DNA from: Pseudomonadales bacterium
Lineage (GTDB): Bacteria; Pseudomonadota; Gammaproteobacteria; Pseudomonadales; UBA7239
Direction: 5' to 3'
Length of the DNA: 64,000 nucleotides
NCBI GenBank assembly: GCA_028280345.1
Contig: JANQLY010000014.1
Coordinates: 149,222 to 213,221 of the forward strand
The notes below the pieces were generated by a model. That model was given only the letters and a program-made list of their open reading frames with translations. It did not search any database and was not told the origin of the DNA. Numbering within the stretch: position 1 is the stretch's first letter; the number at the start of each line of letters is the position of its first letter. Of this stretch, positions 43,009-54,088 are shown piece by piece. A program made the translations under genes and the position numbers.

Positions 43009-44586
43009 ATGAAAGCCCATATTAAAACCATTCTATTATCCCGCAATAGCGCAGTATTGCTGACCTTCACGCTTATCGGCTTCCTCGTATACCGCGATGC
43101 GATTCACATCTCTTTTCTTTCCGACGACTGGACCCAAATAGGTAACAATGCCTGGAGTCGCGACAAGGCACTGTTTTTTCGCCCTCTAATTGATTACTCG
43201 CTACAATTTAATGTCTGGTTGTTTGGTCGCGAGGAGGCCTATGGCTACTACATTAATAATATTCTGCTGCATATTATTAATGCTTTTCTTGTCTATCATC
43301 TAATTCGTTATTTATCCCGTCAAGCAACGTACAGGTTCGATCAGCTAATTGCATTTGGCGGCGCACTATTATTCCTGGTGATGGCCCGCCACGCGAGTTC
43401 GGTTTCCTGGATTGTAGCAAGGGGCGACGTACAACAGACCACGTTTATTCTGTTATCGTTTCTGTGCTTTCTTTATTTCAAACAGCACTCACGCCTCACT
43501 TTCCTTGTTCTGAGCCTGCTTGCTTATGGTTGCGCCACATTGAGCAAGGAATCATCACTCACTTTTCCGCTAGCCATTTTGGCTTATGAGCTACTTGACC
43601 GCTTTAGCCAACTTAAAAACTGGAGACGCCCGGAATTTCTGAAAGCTATCGCCATTATTGCTCCATTCTTCGCAGTATTTTTTTTGCATCTACACGCCCG
43701 CTACAAACTGGGCATACAAAGTCAGATTTCATTTAACCATTTCGAACTTTCCCGTTTCACGGATAATTACACACAGCAAATTTTTGCCGCCCTACCGCCA
43801 AAAGAACTATTTATAGCCTTGGGGATCACCAACCTGCCAGCCATTACACTATCAATATTCACTATTGTGTTAACCGCTACTTTTATTTTCCTTGGGCTAT
43901 ATCACCGTAACACAGAATACAATTCGACAGTAAAGCAGGCCTTGCTATGTTTTCTTATCTTCCTCGTCATGGTTATCCCTGTTTCACAAATCGATATAAC
44001 CTTTCTTACCTCCGACATACTTACGCGCCACGTTTATCTACCCAGCACTTTTCTAATTATATCGTTGTGTTTGTTACTGTGTGCTATTAACGCTTGTTTT
44101 TCACGGCGCTGGGTAGGCTATACCATCAGTGCCACCATCCTGGCGCCACTGATTATTAGTAATATCATTTTTATTCAGGAAAGAAATCTCGCATGGAACA
44201 GAGCCGGCGTTATCACGCAGCAAATACTGCGTGATGTCGCAGCACTTAATCAACAAACCGGTAAGCCAATTATCGTGATTGGCTTACCGGCCTATATTGA
44301 TAGCAGCTATATCTTTTACAACGGATTCAGCAAGGCAACGCGACTACATAACCTGGCTGCCTATCACCCTGTTGTTACGAGCGATGAAAATTTCCATATT
44401 GAATCACTTGGCAATCAGCGCTATCGCATTACCAGCCTGTACGACGATTGGGTTCAGATAAAAATCTCAAAAAAGAAACGTTACAAAATAAAAGTTGAAG
44501 ACAGTAAAAATTTTGTGCTCACCAACCACCTCAGTTATCCGCTCAGCTACTATGCCAATGGCCGCTTGCATCTCTACGAGCCATAA
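43009..44586 (+). CDS. GT-C-like integral membrane glycosyltransferase candidate
   Basis: A 525-residue membrane protein with about ten to twelve hydrophobic helices. Near the start, in the first periplasmic loop, lies FLSDDWTQIG, the acidic pair typical of GT-C glycosyltransferases (PMT/ArnT-like), followed by FFRPLIDYSLQFNVWLFG and a YGYYINNILLHIINAFLVYH stretch seen in such proteins. The last 130 residues are a soluble, basic, beta-rich domain (RYRITSLYDDWVQIKISKKK). It would use a lipid-linked sugar; substrate unknown. Monocistronic, convergent with ygiQ by 5 bases. Confidence 0.75.
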   Translation: MKAHIKTILLSRNSAVLLTFTLIGFLVYRDAIHISFLSDDWTQIGNNAWSRDKALFFRPLIDYSLQFNVWLFGREEAYGYYINNILLHIINAFLVYHLIRYLSRQATYRFDQLIAFGGALLFLVMARHASSVSWIVARGDVQQTTFILLSFLCFLYFKQHSRLTFLVLSLLAYGCATLSKESSLTFPLAILAYELLDRFSQLKNWRRPEFLKAIAIIAPFFAVFFLHLHARYKLGIQSQISFNHFELSRFTDNYTQQIFAALPPKELFIALGITNLPAITLSIFTIVLTATFIFLGLYHRNTEYNSTVKQALLCFLIFLVMVIPVSQIDITFLTSDILTRHVYLPSTFLIISLCLLLCAINACFSRRWVGYTISATILAPLIISNIIFIQERNLAWNRAGVITQQILRDVAALNQQTGKPIIVIGLPAYIDSSYIFYNGFSKATRLHNLAAYHPVVTSDENFHIESLGNQRYRITSLYDDWVQIKISKKKRYKIKVEDSKNFVLTNHLSYPLSYYANGRLHLYEP

Positions 44587-44591
44587 ACCAG

Positions 44592-46721
44592 CTATTTTCT
44601 ACGTCTTGAAGAAGGCTTTGCCCAACTACGTTTACGCTTGTTGGTAGACTTTTTAACCTCATGGGTATTCTGATTGCGCGACTGCCCGGTACCATTGAGC
44701 AACTGATTGGCATGGGCTTGGTATTTTTTCTCCGCACCCGGGATACGTGCATCAACCCGGGTTGGTTGACGCGTCGGAATTAAATATTTGGCGCCGTTAC
44801 CAATTAAATCAGCCCGCCCCATTTTTTTGAGTACTGAGCGCAACAGCGGCCAATTTTCCGGGTCGTGATAACGCAGGAAGGCTTTCTGTATTTTGCGCTG
44901 ACGGTCGCCGCGTGCTGTGAACACTTTCCGGTCTGCAATGTTTCGCCCCTTCAGTACATTGACCTGTGTGTGGTAGATTGTACTCGCACGGGCCATTGGT
45001 GATGGAATAAAATTTTGCACTTGATCGAGCTGGAATTTTTGTTGTTTTAACCACAGCGCCACTTTGAGCATCTCTCTTTCCGTACTGCCAGGGTGGCCTG
45101 CAATAAAATAGGGAATCAGATATTGCTCCTTGCCAGCTTTCTTTGAGTACTTGTAAAACATCTCCTCAAACTCATGGTAGCTGTCCATGCTCGGCTTCAT
45201 CATTAAGGACAGCGCCTCTTGCTCCGTATGCTCCGGCGCAATCTTTAAATAGCCACCTACATGGTGTGTCACCAACTCCTCTACATATTCCGGTGAACGC
45301 ACGGCAAGGTCATAGCGCAGCCCCGAAGCTACAGAGACTTTTTTAATGCCCGGCAAGTTGCGCGCCCGACGATATAAATTAATCAGTGGCGTGTGATCGG
45401 TATCCAGATAAGAACAGATATTCGGATAGACACAGGAAGGCCGTTTGCAGATTTTCTCTACTTCGCGATCCTTGCAGTTCATGCGCCACATATTAGCCGT
45501 AGGGCCACCGAGATCCGAAATCGCCCCGGTAAAGCCCGGTGTATGATCGCGAATCTTTTCTACCTCGCGAATAATCGAATCTTCCGAGCGGCTTTGAATA
45601 GCTTTGCCTTCGTGCTCGGTGATCGAACAAAACGAACAGCCACCAAAACAACCGCGCATGATATTGACGGAAAAGCGGATCATTTCATAGGCGGGAAAAC
45701 GGGCTTCACGGTAGTGCGGGTGCGGCAAACGACTGTAGGGCAAGTCAAATACCGCATCCAGTTCTTCCGTTGTCAGCGGTAACCCCGGCTCATTGCACAC
45801 CACATCGCGATCGCCGTGTTGCTGAATAATCACCTTGCCATTATCCGGGCTCATTTCGCCATGAAACGTACGCGAAGCATGGGCGTAATCGGCCTTGTTT
45901 TGTTTAACCTGTTCAAACGCAGGAATACGCAAGGCTTCACGGATTTGTACATTGTCAGCACTTTCCAGTGGCATAACTTTTAATGGGACAACATCCGGAT
46001 CGCTAAGGTCCAGCTCCTGAGTATCCGTTCTTTTCTGCGCAAGAGTGCCGTGCTTGCACAGAAACGCCGTGCCACGAATATCATCGAGCTGTTCAATATT
46101 TTCTCCGCCAGCGAGGCGATGCGTGATTTCCACGATCTGCCGTTCGCCATTGCCGAATACAAGCATATCAGCTTTGCTGTCCACCAGAATGGAACGGCGC
46201 ACCTTGTCTGACCAATAGTCATAGTGCGCAATGCGCCGCAAGCTCGCTTCGATACCACCAATGACCACCGGTACCTGCTTGTATGCCTCACGACAGCGTT
46301 GCGTATATACCAAGGTAGCGCGGTCCGGGCGCAAGCCTGCCGCCGCTGCGGGGGAATAAGCATCATCGGAGCGCGGCTTGCGATCCGCCGTGTAGTGATT
46401 AATCATCGAATCCATATTGCCCGCCGTTACCCCGAAAAACAGGTTGGGCTGCCCGAGGGCCATGAAATCATCCACACTGCGCCAGTCAGGTTGGGCAATA
46501 ATACCTACCCTAAAGCCCTGAGCTTCCAGCGTTCGACCAACCACCGCCATGCCAAAACTCGGATGATCAATATAGGCATCACCGGTAACAATAATCACAT
46601 CACAACTGTCCCAGCCAAGCGCATCCATTTCACTACGGGACATCGGCAATACCGGCGCCGGGCCATAGCACTCGGCCCAGTAGCGGGGATAATCAAATAG
46701 CGCTGTAGAATGGGTCGTCAT
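44592..46721 (-). CDS. ygiQ: YgiQ family radical SAM protein
   Basis: A 709-residue protein with the YgiQ hallmarks: an N-terminal B12-binding-like domain ([20 protein letters not shown]), the radical SAM cluster motif CFGGCSFC in [20 protein letters not shown], and the long C-terminal region ([33 protein letters not shown]). It ends in a Lys/Arg-rich tail ([18 protein letters not shown]), suggesting contact with nucleic acid. The reaction is unknown although the family is widespread. Divergent from the glutaredoxin gene. Confidence 0.95.
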   Translation of the reverse strand: MTTHSTALFDYPRYWAECYGPAPVLPMSRSEMDALGWDSCDVIIVTGDAYIDHPSFGMAVVGRTLEAQGFRVGIIAQPDWRSVDDFMALGQPNLFFGVTAGNMDSMINHYTADRKPRSDDAYSPAAAAGLRPDRATLVYTQRCREAYKQVPVVIGGIEASLRRIAHYDYWSDKVRRSILVDSKADMLVFGNGERQIVEITHRLAGGENIEQLDDIRGTAFLCKHGTLAQKRTDTQELDLSDPDVVPLKVMPLESADNVQIREALRIPAFEQVKQNKADYAHASRTFHGEMSPDNGKVIIQQHGDRDVVCNEPGLPLTTEELDAVFDLPYSRLPHPHYREARFPAYEMIRFSVNIMRGCFGGCSFCSITEHEGKAIQSRSEDSIIREVEKIRDHTPGFTGAISDLGGPTANMWRMNCKDREVEKICKRPSCVYPNICSYLDTDHTPLINLYRRARNLPGIKKVSVASGLRYDLAVRSPEYVEELVTHHVGGYLKIAPEHTEQEALSLMMKPSMDSYHEFEEMFYKYSKKAGKEQYLIPYFIAGHPGSTEREMLKVALWLKQQKFQLDQVQNFIPSPMARASTIYHTQVNVLKGRNIADRKVFTARGDRQRKIQKAFLRYHDPENWPLLRSVLKKMGRADLIGNGAKYLIPTRQPTRVDARIPGAEKKYQAHANQLLNGTGQSRNQNTHEVKKSTNKRKRSWAKPSSRRRK

Positions 46722-46826
46722 AGGACTCTGAAACGCCGGGAGGTGAATTGGGCAGCTATTGTGCCACGGCTGTCCGCTGTGTCCAGTTACTGGTACACTA
46801 AAAGCCGCTTTATAACCACAACGTTT

Positions 46827-47312
46827 ATGGCAGCATTAACTTCCCCACATCGGCACAAACCACTCACAGCCTTGCTGACCATACTGGCCCTGTTGCTCAC
46901 CGCACCAACACTCGCGGAAATTCACAAATGGGTAGATGAGCAGGGGCGGGTTCATTATTCCGACAATAAACCACAAAACCAGGCCTCCGAAGTAGTTGAG
47001 CTCAAGGAACCAATGACCTATACCCATACCACCGTATATGATCTGCCAGACTTTGATGGTTTTATCGAAACCACATCACGTAAAACCGTTGTGATGTATA
47101 GCACCGAACGTTGTACCTGGTGCAAAAAGGCCAAACAGTATTTTATAGCGAATGGCATTCCCCATGTCGAGAAAGACGTTAACAAGTCGGAGAAATACCG
47201 CAATGAATGGAAGCGTCTCGGAGGCACTGGAGTACCCGTTATACTTGTTGAGCGCAAAAAAATTCACGGCTTTAATCGCAAGAAGTTTGACAATATTTAT
47301 TATCAGCAATAA
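46827..47312 (+). CDS. Exported glutaredoxin-like protein with DUF4124 head
   Basis: A 161-residue protein from ATG 46827. A signal peptide ([15 protein letters not shown]) is followed by a DUF4124 segment ([16 protein letters not shown]) and a glutaredoxin fold with active site CTWC (C96, C99), a cis-proline at TGVPVI and [10 protein letters not shown] at the end. It would act on disulfides in the periplasm. It is followed 5 bases later by the VanZ-like gene, so the two are co-transcribed. Confidence 0.88.
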   Translation: MAALTSPHRHKPLTALLTILALLLTAPTLAEIHKWVDEQGRVHYSDNKPQNQASEVVELKEPMTYTHTTVYDLPDFDGFIETTSRKTVVMYSTERCTWCKKAKQYFIANGIPHVEKDVNKSEKYRNEWKRLGGTGVPVILVERKKIHGFNRKKFDNIYYQQ

Positions 47313-47317
47313 GCATT

Positions 47318-47704
47318 TTGAATCCCTCTCCGTCCCAATTCATTGTTGCCAGCCGCTGCCTGTTCTGTATAGCAATCAGTATCATCACTTTCCTCGCGCT
47401 GACCAGTAAAACCGATTTGCTAATTTTTTCATTGTGGGACAAGCTCCTACACGCTTGTGCGTTTTTCACTCTGGCACTACTGCTCGATTACAGTTTTCCG
47501 CATACGCCTTACCGTATTGCCAAACCACTCGGCCTGTTTATCTATGGTCTCGCCCTTGAAGGCCTACAGCATTATTTACCAAGTCGCTATGCAAGCCTAT
47601 CTGACATTGCTGCAAATCTGGCTGGCCTGTTTGTTTACGGACTGCTATGCGCTAGAATAGCGCGGCTCAACTGGTTCGCTTCTTATAAACGAAACAACTT
47701 GTAA
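47318..47704 (+). CDS. VanZ-like membrane protein
   Basis: A 128-residue protein with four membrane helices and the VanZ-family core: SLWDKLLHACAFFTLALLLDY near the middle (the conserved D-K-x-x-H) and EGLQHYLPSRYASLSDIAANLAG at the third helix. Function in non-resistant bacteria is unknown. The likely start is TTG at 47318, 5 bases after the glutaredoxin gene; no ATG fits. It is followed by cysE 26 bases on. Confidence 0.82.
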   Translation: MNPSPSQFIVASRCLFCIAISIITFLALTSKTDLLIFSLWDKLLHACAFFTLALLLDYSFPHTPYRIAKPLGLFIYGLALEGLQHYLPSRYASLSDIAANLAGLFVYGLLCARIARLNWFASYKRNNL

Positions 47705-47730
47705 TGGTTGTATAGCAACGGTTTACCACC

Positions 47731-48522
47731 ATGATAAATATTCCCGCCTATTTACCTGCTGATGAACTCTGGCCCATTATTTGTGAACAGGTCAGCCGTG
47801 AAGCCCAGGCAGAGCCACTGCTGGCGGATTTCTTACAAAAAACGGTGTTACAGCATGACAACCTCGCTGCAGCACTGGCAACGATCCTTACAGAAAAGCT
47901 CAAACCTTTCCCACTTGAAACTGGAAAATACTACGATCTCGTTTTGTCCAGTTTGCAAAAGCCCGACATCCTGCAAGCTCTGTCGGATGATTTACAGGCT
48001 GTATTTCAGCGAGATAGTGCCTGCACCCACTACTACCAGCCTCTGTGCTTTTTCAAAGGTTACCATGCGCTATGTGCTTACCGCGTAATGCATGATTTAT
48101 GGCTTAACAAACAGGATACACTGGCACTGCTGTTTCAAAATCGCACCTCCATGGTGTTTGACGTCGATATTCACCCTGCCGCACGTATTGCCAGCGGCGT
48201 GATGCTCGACCATGCCACAGGCATTGTTATTGGTGAAACAGCAGTCGTCGGCAATAATGTATCGATCATGCAGTCATCAACGCTCGGTGGTACTGGCAAG
48301 GAATCTGGTGACCGTCACCCAAAAATTGGCGATGGTGTACTAATCAGTGTCGGCGCAAAGATTCTTGGCAATATCAATATCGGAGAAGGTGCACAGATAA
48401 CTGCTGGCAGCGTAGTATTAAAACCGGTAGCACCACACACTACAGTAGCCGGTGTACCTGCCAAAACCATCGGCACCCCAAAATGCGATCAACCCGGTCT
48501 GGAAATGAATCACAAACTGTAA
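47731..48522 (+). CDS. cysE: Serine O-acetyltransferase
   Basis: A 263-residue CysE enzyme: an N-terminal helical SATase domain (ELWPIICEQVSREAQAEPLL) and a left-handed beta-helix with the hexapeptide pattern (DIHPAARIASGVMLDHATGI, then VIGETAVVGNNVSIM and LGGTGKESGDRHPKIGDGV). The catalytic His of the DHATG motif and the HP of RHPKIG are in place. It makes O-acetylserine for cysteine synthesis. It is convergent with yhdP with only 9 bases between the stops and follows the exported glutaredoxin and VanZ-like genes. Confidence 0.95.
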   Translation: MINIPAYLPADELWPIICEQVSREAQAEPLLADFLQKTVLQHDNLAAALATILTEKLKPFPLETGKYYDLVLSSLQKPDILQALSDDLQAVFQRDSACTHYYQPLCFFKGYHALCAYRVMHDLWLNKQDTLALLFQNRTSMVFDVDIHPAARIASGVMLDHATGIVIGETAVVGNNVSIMQSSTLGGTGKESGDRHPKIGDGVLISVGAKILGNINIGEGAQITAGSVVLKPVAPHTTVAGVPAKTIGTPKCDQPGLEMNHKL

Positions 48523-48531
48523 TCTTTCTCT

Positions 48532-51500
48532 TCAATCGAGGTCGGTATCCCAATCATTCGGATCTACCACTTCCGAATCTGAAATTCCTGTATCTTTCAG
48601 TAGATGCTTAAATTTCACCTCGGGGTCATCCAGAGTACCGGTAATGCCGTAACTCAGACTCGATACATTATCGATTTGTTCTGCAAATACCTTGCTCGCA
48701 AGATAGACTCCAACCGCAGCGGGTAAACCCGCTGCCAGCGCGGTAATCCAGGTTGCGTTATCACCCACAGGCAAGGTCACAACAAGTGTTGCATCAATAC
48801 TATTCGCCACACTGTCGACCGTACCATCCATCGTGAACTCACTGCTCGGGCTGTCCATAATCAGCGGCTCGCGAAACACAATACGCCCATGATCAAGATT
48901 CACATTCGCAGTCAGTGTATTGTAACTAATACCCTTTTGTGACATATCCGAAAAGTCCATTTGCAGGCGTTGCGCCCAGGCGGACAGATTGAAGATATTG
49001 ATCAGGCGCATAAAGTCACTGGTCGGAGAGTTATTAAGGAATACGCCTGTCGTGGAATCGATTTGCAAATTGCCAAACATCGATTCAAAGGCAAGCATTG
49101 CGGGTGATCCCGCCCAGTTTATATCACCCGCCAATATAAACTCACGACATTCAATCATCGCATCAAAACCCAGCTGCTCAGCAAGCGCGAGCGTATCTGA
49201 AATAATAATTTTGCCGACAAAACGGGTTTGTAATTGCTGCCCTTTGCCTCCCCAGGACAAACGAGCCTGCTGCCCATCCTTGATACCGGTTAACGTTAGC
49301 GCAGCCATATTGGCGTGAAAATCCTTAAGTGTAAGCCCCTGTGACCCAGGCACAATTTCAAACTGCCATTCGCCAAGATCAGCTTCACCATATAGTAGTT
49401 TCTCAACCTCCACTTTCAGCGCCGGTATTTCTTCAAATACAACCCCGGCAAGCGGGTCGACTTTTTCTTTTTCGCTATCGTCTCCATTTTTATCTGCCGG
49501 TGCTTTTTCTTCATCTTCCGACTCAATAAAAATAGTTTTAAAACTCACCTCCGGAATCCTGTGATCTCCATAATAGCGGTATTCACCGACTGCAAGCGCG
49601 TTTTCAAAACCTATATTCCAATGTTCATCTTCCTCATCTGCCCCGCCTCCTTTATGTTGTTCGATTCTCAAAATAATATCCTGGAAATCCAGGTAACCAA
49701 TACTTGCCACACCAATATCTGCAATAAAAACCGGTATATTGTTAAACCCTGTAGCCACCTTCTCAATATCATCATCGTTCTGTACTACAGCCTGCTGCCC
49801 CGCGAGATTCTCATAGCGTTCAACCACCTCCAGCCACTCCGACAGCGTTGCTTCTGGCAGCGACGCTTGTATCAGTAACTCTTCACTTTTACGACGGTCT
49901 GGACCTTCACTCTGATTAAGTCGCACATCACCAAAGATTGGCCCACTGGCTGAATGATTAATATAACCGCTGGTAGAATCTCCCAGAATAAAATCATAAA
50001 CCTGGCGCTCCTTCCACAGAGCTACTGATAAATTCAACGGCATGTCTTGCTCAGCAGTTTTTTGTAATGGCTCCGGCAAATCCAACGACACCCCTTGCAA
50101 AGACGACTTAACACCAATTAATCCAAAAGGTTTTTCCACCGGCTGATGAGTAGTATCAGTTACCGCCTCCTCATCAAGAAAAATATCCAGCGCGATATTC
50201 ATTTCTGCACTACCCTCAAGGAAATCCAGCCAGGGCTGCTTGCTCCAGCGCGCCACCTCAGCTATTTCAATCATACCTTGCAGAGTCAGGCGAATATCTT
50301 GCAAGCCGTCATTATCTTCCTGCGGCTCAAGCTTTATGACCATGTGCTGACCCCAGACCGTTGCATCGAGGTGAGGGGAAGACAAACCCTCTGCTGAAGA
50401 GTAGTGCAACTGCCCCCGTAGTTTCTCTAAACCCAGGTCGAGATCGTTAAGTCCGAGATCGTTATTATCGAAGGTGACTTTTATATCCTGATAGGCCGGC
50501 TTATCTACCTCACCAATTGGCACGCCAATATCGATTGACCCGGCAATCGTTTCGGTAATATGCCAGCTATCAAATGTCGCACCAAATGTTTCACGCAAAG
50601 GTGTTTCTCGCAAGATGCGCAAGGCATCTTCTGCGGAGCCATCCAACTGTCCGCTTACCTTTATATATTGACCCTTATTTGAAGCATCGACATGCACCTC
50701 ACCCTGACCCATGTCCAGCTCATACAAGCTCGCCTGCTCCACCTCCGCATGAACCTGCGCTTCATCAACAACAATCAGCCCTGTTATATCTTCGAGTACT
50801 GGCCACTCCGGGTCGAATCGCAATATTGCATTGGAAACATTGGCGTAGTATTGAATAGATTTATTATGTGCAGTGATATTTTTTAACGCACCGCGATAGA
50901 TAAAAGCCGTATCTGAAATCTCGCCACCGTGAATACTCCTTTCGAGCCATGTCAGCAAAGCCTCTGGAAGTGTATAGGGCAAATATTGGTGTCGATACAT
51001 CGCTTTTGTATCAACCAAGCCAATGGCAAGATACATCTCCGGATCACGTTGTATACCGCGCGGAGGAAACTGCAGCCAGAAATCACCCTTGGCTCGCCCC
51101 TGCTCACTCTGCAAGCCCAAGTGTGTACCACCGACATAGACGTATTTGCTCTCTCTATCGATAGACCAGCGTACACGACCCTTTGCCCGATCATAGCTGA
51201 GCGTCTCGTTAAATATCTGCGGGTAGTGCATGCTAAATCCCTCTGTCGAATCAAGCTCTACAAAACCGGCGAAAGGATTCGCTTCTAAATAACCATTTAC
51301 CTGCCACAGCGACGGCGCACCGCGCCAGGAAGATGCCGACACATCGCGCAAGTTGCTGCGGATCAATATAGTTTCAGGATCGATTTTCTCCGTGAGTGGC
51401 AGAGTGACAGAAAAATTATCGAGATGACCGCCAGGGGATAATATACCTAACACCTCACGCCCTTTTTCCGATGGAACAAGAGGGAAATAGTCATGCAGTG

Positions 51501-52569
51501 TTGTAACATCAAGCTCCGGTATACTTAATTCCAAAACCCTGTTTTCATCATCATTGCGATTCTCACGCACATTTAATTGTAGATCGGGCAATGTCAACGG
51601 TGTTTTATTTAGTGAAAGATTTATACCTCTTGTCAGTAGATAATCGCCATTTCGAGTACCACCATGCCCGGACAAAACCCCTTGTAAACTTAATAGCCAG
51701 GCTTGCTCCTGCTGCTTTGGCTGAAAATTAAAATTCTCAATATCTACATCAGCCAACCATTCATACTTTTCATCATCCCAGATTATCCACGCCTTGGCAT
51801 TGATCCCCCCCTGATCAAGAAAGCTCATCGATGATAGATTGTTCGGCGCCATTTTCCTCAACAGGGGCCAGATATGTCTGAGATTTCTTTTATCCCCCAT
51901 ATCTATATAGACATTACCTCTGCCTCCAAGAATATCGTCGGGTGAACCATAGAACTTGGTCAACACTTCAAGCGGCTTCTCATGCTCAGAAAAATAAACA
52001 AAGCCGTTAAGCCAATGACGACTACCCTTGTTTTCTACCGCAATGTTTTCAAGATACATTTGCGTTACAGAACCTTCTGTATCAAACAGGTTGATCTGTA
52101 TATCCTTTAGCTGAATATCCGCACTACCAAATAGCAAGCGTAAATAAAACTGCGGTTTAAGTTCCGTATTATTTTCTTCAACTTCCATGTCAACAGGGTC
52201 GTAGGTTAGATCGACAGTCGCTGTCTCTATTGAGAGTTGCTCAAACACTGCTGTTCGGGATTTCACACTACCCAAAATATCGATACGAATTACCGCATGC
52301 TCAATCAGCACTTTGTTATCAATCAACACTTCGCCCAATACAAGCTCGGGGCTTAAACCAGACCACTGCGCCTCAACACTCCCAATCTTGATAGGCACTT
52401 CAGTATTCACAAACAGATGTCGTTCAAGCAATTCCTTATTATCGTTAAGCAATGGCGCAAGCTCACGTCCGAGTGATACAAGTACAGCAATAGTAATTAC
52501 CAATAGAACAACCAAACGCCACAACCAGCGGCTTGTGTAGATGAGCAGGCGTTCAAGAAAGAGGCGCAC
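48532..52569 (-). CDS. yhdP: YhdP family AsmA-like envelope protein
   Basis: A 1345-residue protein with one N-terminal membrane helix (WLWRLVVLLVITIAVLVSLG) and a long periplasmic part. It has the DUF3971 region in the first half and the AsmA-like end (FDFSDMSQKG-type, FREPLIMDSPSSEFTMDGTV, ALAAGLPAAVGVYLASKVF, YGITGTLDDPEVKF). YhdP, with TamB and YdbH, forms a bridge that carries phospholipids to the outer membrane. The start is a GTG with AGAGAGATAGATACC before it, 13 bases after the rng stop. Usually tldD follows; here the cluster ends. Confidence 0.94.
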   Translation of the reverse strand: MRLFLERLLIYTSRWLWRLVVLLVITIAVLVSLGRELAPLLNDNKELLERHLFVNTEVPIKIGSVEAQWSGLSPELVLGEVLIDNKVLIEHAVIRIDILGSVKSRTAVFEQLSIETATVDLTYDPVDMEVEENNTELKPQFYLRLLFGSADIQLKDIQINLFDTEGSVTQMYLENIAVENKGSRHWLNGFVYFSEHEKPLEVLTKFYGSPDDILGGRGNVYIDMGDKRNLRHIWPLLRKMAPNNLSSMSFLDQGGINAKAWIIWDDEKYEWLADVDIENFNFQPKQQEQAWLLSLQGVLSGHGGTRNGDYLLTRGINLSLNKTPLTLPDLQLNVRENRNDDENRVLELSIPELDVTTLHDYFPLVPSEKGREVLGILSPGGHLDNFSVTLPLTEKIDPETILIRSNLRDVSASSWRGAPSLWQVNGYLEANPFAGFVELDSTEGFSMHYPQIFNETLSYDRAKGRVRWSIDRESKYVYVGGTHLGLQSEQGRAKGDFWLQFPPRGIQRDPEMYLAIGLVDTKAMYRHQYLPYTLPEALLTWLERSIHGGEISDTAFIYRGALKNITAHNKSIQYYANVSNAILRFDPEWPVLEDITGLIVVDEAQVHAEVEQASLYELDMGQGEVHVDASNKGQYIKVSGQLDGSAEDALRILRETPLRETFGATFDSWHITETIAGSIDIGVPIGEVDKPAYQDIKVTFDNNDLGLNDLDLGLEKLRGQLHYSSAEGLSSPHLDATVWGQHMVIKLEPQEDNDGLQDIRLTLQGMIEIAEVARWSKQPWLDFLEGSAEMNIALDIFLDEEAVTDTTHQPVEKPFGLIGVKSSLQGVSLDLPEPLQKTAEQDMPLNLSVALWKERQVYDFILGDSTSGYINHSASGPIFGDVRLNQSEGPDRRKSEELLIQASLPEATLSEWLEVVERYENLAGQQAVVQNDDDIEKVATGFNNIPVFIADIGVASIGYLDFQDIILRIEQHKGGGADEEDEHWNIGFENALAVGEYRYYGDHRIPEVSFKTIFIESEDEEKAPADKNGDDSEKEKVDPLAGVVFEEIPALKVEVEKLLYGEADLGEWQFEIVPGSQGLTLKDFHANMAALTLTGIKDGQQARLSWGGKGQQLQTRFVGKIIISDTLALAEQLGFDAMIECREFILAGDINWAGSPAMLAFESMFGNLQIDSTTGVFLNNSPTSDFMRLINIFNLSAWAQRLQMDFSDMSQKGISYNTLTANVNLDHGRIVFREPLIMDSPSSEFTMDGTVDSVANSIDATLVVTLPVGDNATWITALAAGLPAAVGVYLASKVFAEQIDNVSSLSYGITGTLDDPEVKFKHLLKDTGISDSEVVDPNDWDTDLD

Positions 52570-52582
52570 GGTATCTATCTCT

Positions 52583-54058
52583 CTATGTCAACACGATATC
52601 GTATTGATCCTGGGAATAAATATTTTCAACCTGAAAACGAATTGTTTTACCGGTTGCTTCCTCAAGGTCAGCTACCGCCGCTGAATCTTCATCAAGCAAG
52701 CGGTCAATCACAGACTGCGAGGCAAGCACCCGCAATTCTGCAGTATCATAAGTTTTTGCTTCGCGGAGGATCTCACGAAAAATCTCGTAACAAACTGTCT
52801 CTGCAGATTTCAAACTGCCACGCCCATGACAAACCGGGCACGGTTCACACATCACACGCCCAAGACTTTCACGTGTACGCTTACGTGTCATTTCCACAAG
52901 ACCAAGATCGGAAACTCCCATCACACTGGTTTTGGCGTTATCTTTCTCCAGAGCTTTTTCCAGCGCGCGCAGCACCTGACGGCGATGCTCGGCATCCTGC
53001 ATATCGATAAAATCAATAATGATTATGCCACCGAGGTTACGTAGACGCAGTTGACGCGCAATAGCACTCGCCGCTTCAAGGTTAGTTTTATAACTGGTTT
53101 CTTCAAGATTACGATGCCCGACAAATGCACCGGTATTCACATCAACCGTTGTCATTGCCTCGGTCTGCTCAATAATAATATAGCCGCCGGACTTAAGCTG
53201 CACCGTATCACCCAGTGCCTTTTCAATTTCATCGTTAATACTGTAGAGATCAAAAATCGGTCGTTCGCCAGAGTAGTATTCGATGAGATTTTTTGCATTG
53301 GGCTCATAGTCTTCAGTGAACTTGAGCAAGCGCTCATACTCTTTTTGTGAATCAATACGTACCTTTTCTACCTGCGGCTTTACCAAATCGCGCATGGTGC
53401 GCAAATATAAAAGTAAATCCTCATAGATAACACCGGGGGGCGGGGTAGCATTTACCTGCTGTACAAGGTCTTCCCACATTCTTGCCAGAAATTTAATATC
53501 CTTGAGTAACTCCGGTTTCTCTGCACCTTCAGCGACGGTACGTACAATAAAGCCGCAATCGTCACCCAGCTTCTCTTCCTCAATACACTCCTGAACCAGC
53601 GTGCGCAGACGCGCCCTTTCCTCCTCTTCCTCAATACGCTGTGAAATACCAATATGTCGAGTTTTCGGCATATAAACCAGGTAGCGAGAAGAGACTGACA
53701 GATGGGTAGTCAAACGCGCGCCCTTGGTACCAAGCGGATCTTTCGTCACCTGCACGACAAGTGGATCACCCTCCTTAACCATGGTCTGGATGAGCGGCGT
53801 ATCACCATTTTTGTCGTCTTCTTCCTGTTTTAATGGCGCAATGTCCGAAGCGTGAATAAACGCCGCCTTATCGAGCCCGATATCCACAAACGCCGCCTGC
53901 ATACCCGGCAACACACGCACAACCTTGCCGCGATAAATATTACCGACAATCCCCCGGTTCTGATTGCGCTCATGGTACACCTCCTGTAGCACCCCGTTGT
54001 CAATCAAGGCGACCCGGGTTTCCATCGGTGCTACATTAATAAGAATCTCTTCTGACAT
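52583..54058 (-). CDS. rng: Ribonuclease G
   Basis: A 491-residue endoribonuclease of the RNase E/G family without the long C-terminal scaffold of RNase E. The N-terminal S1 domain (GNIYRGKVVRVLPGMQAAFVDIG), the catalytic part (FIDMQDAEHRRQVLRALEKA, DVNTGAFVG) and the zinc link CEPCPVCHGRG are all seen. It trims 16S rRNA at its 5' end and takes part in mRNA decay. It is in its usual place after mre and maf. Confidence 0.96.
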   Translation of the reverse strand: MSEEILINVAPMETRVALIDNGVLQEVYHERNQNRGIVGNIYRGKVVRVLPGMQAAFVDIGLDKAAFIHASDIAPLKQEEDDKNGDTPLIQTMVKEGDPLVVQVTKDPLGTKGARLTTHLSVSSRYLVYMPKTRHIGISQRIEEEEERARLRTLVQECIEEEKLGDDCGFIVRTVAEGAEKPELLKDIKFLARMWEDLVQQVNATPPPGVIYEDLLLYLRTMRDLVKPQVEKVRIDSQKEYERLLKFTEDYEPNAKNLIEYYSGERPIFDLYSINDEIEKALGDTVQLKSGGYIIIEQTEAMTTVDVNTGAFVGHRNLEETSYKTNLEAASAIARQLRLRNLGGIIIIDFIDMQDAEHRRQVLRALEKALEKDNAKTSVMGVSDLGLVEMTRKRTRESLGRVMCEPCPVCHGRGSLKSAETVCYEIFREILREAKTYDTAELRVLASQSVIDRLLDEDSAAVADLEEATGKTIRFQVENIYSQDQYDIVLT

Positions 54059-54088
54059 ACTATCCCGCCTGACTCGGCTGTTTTTTGT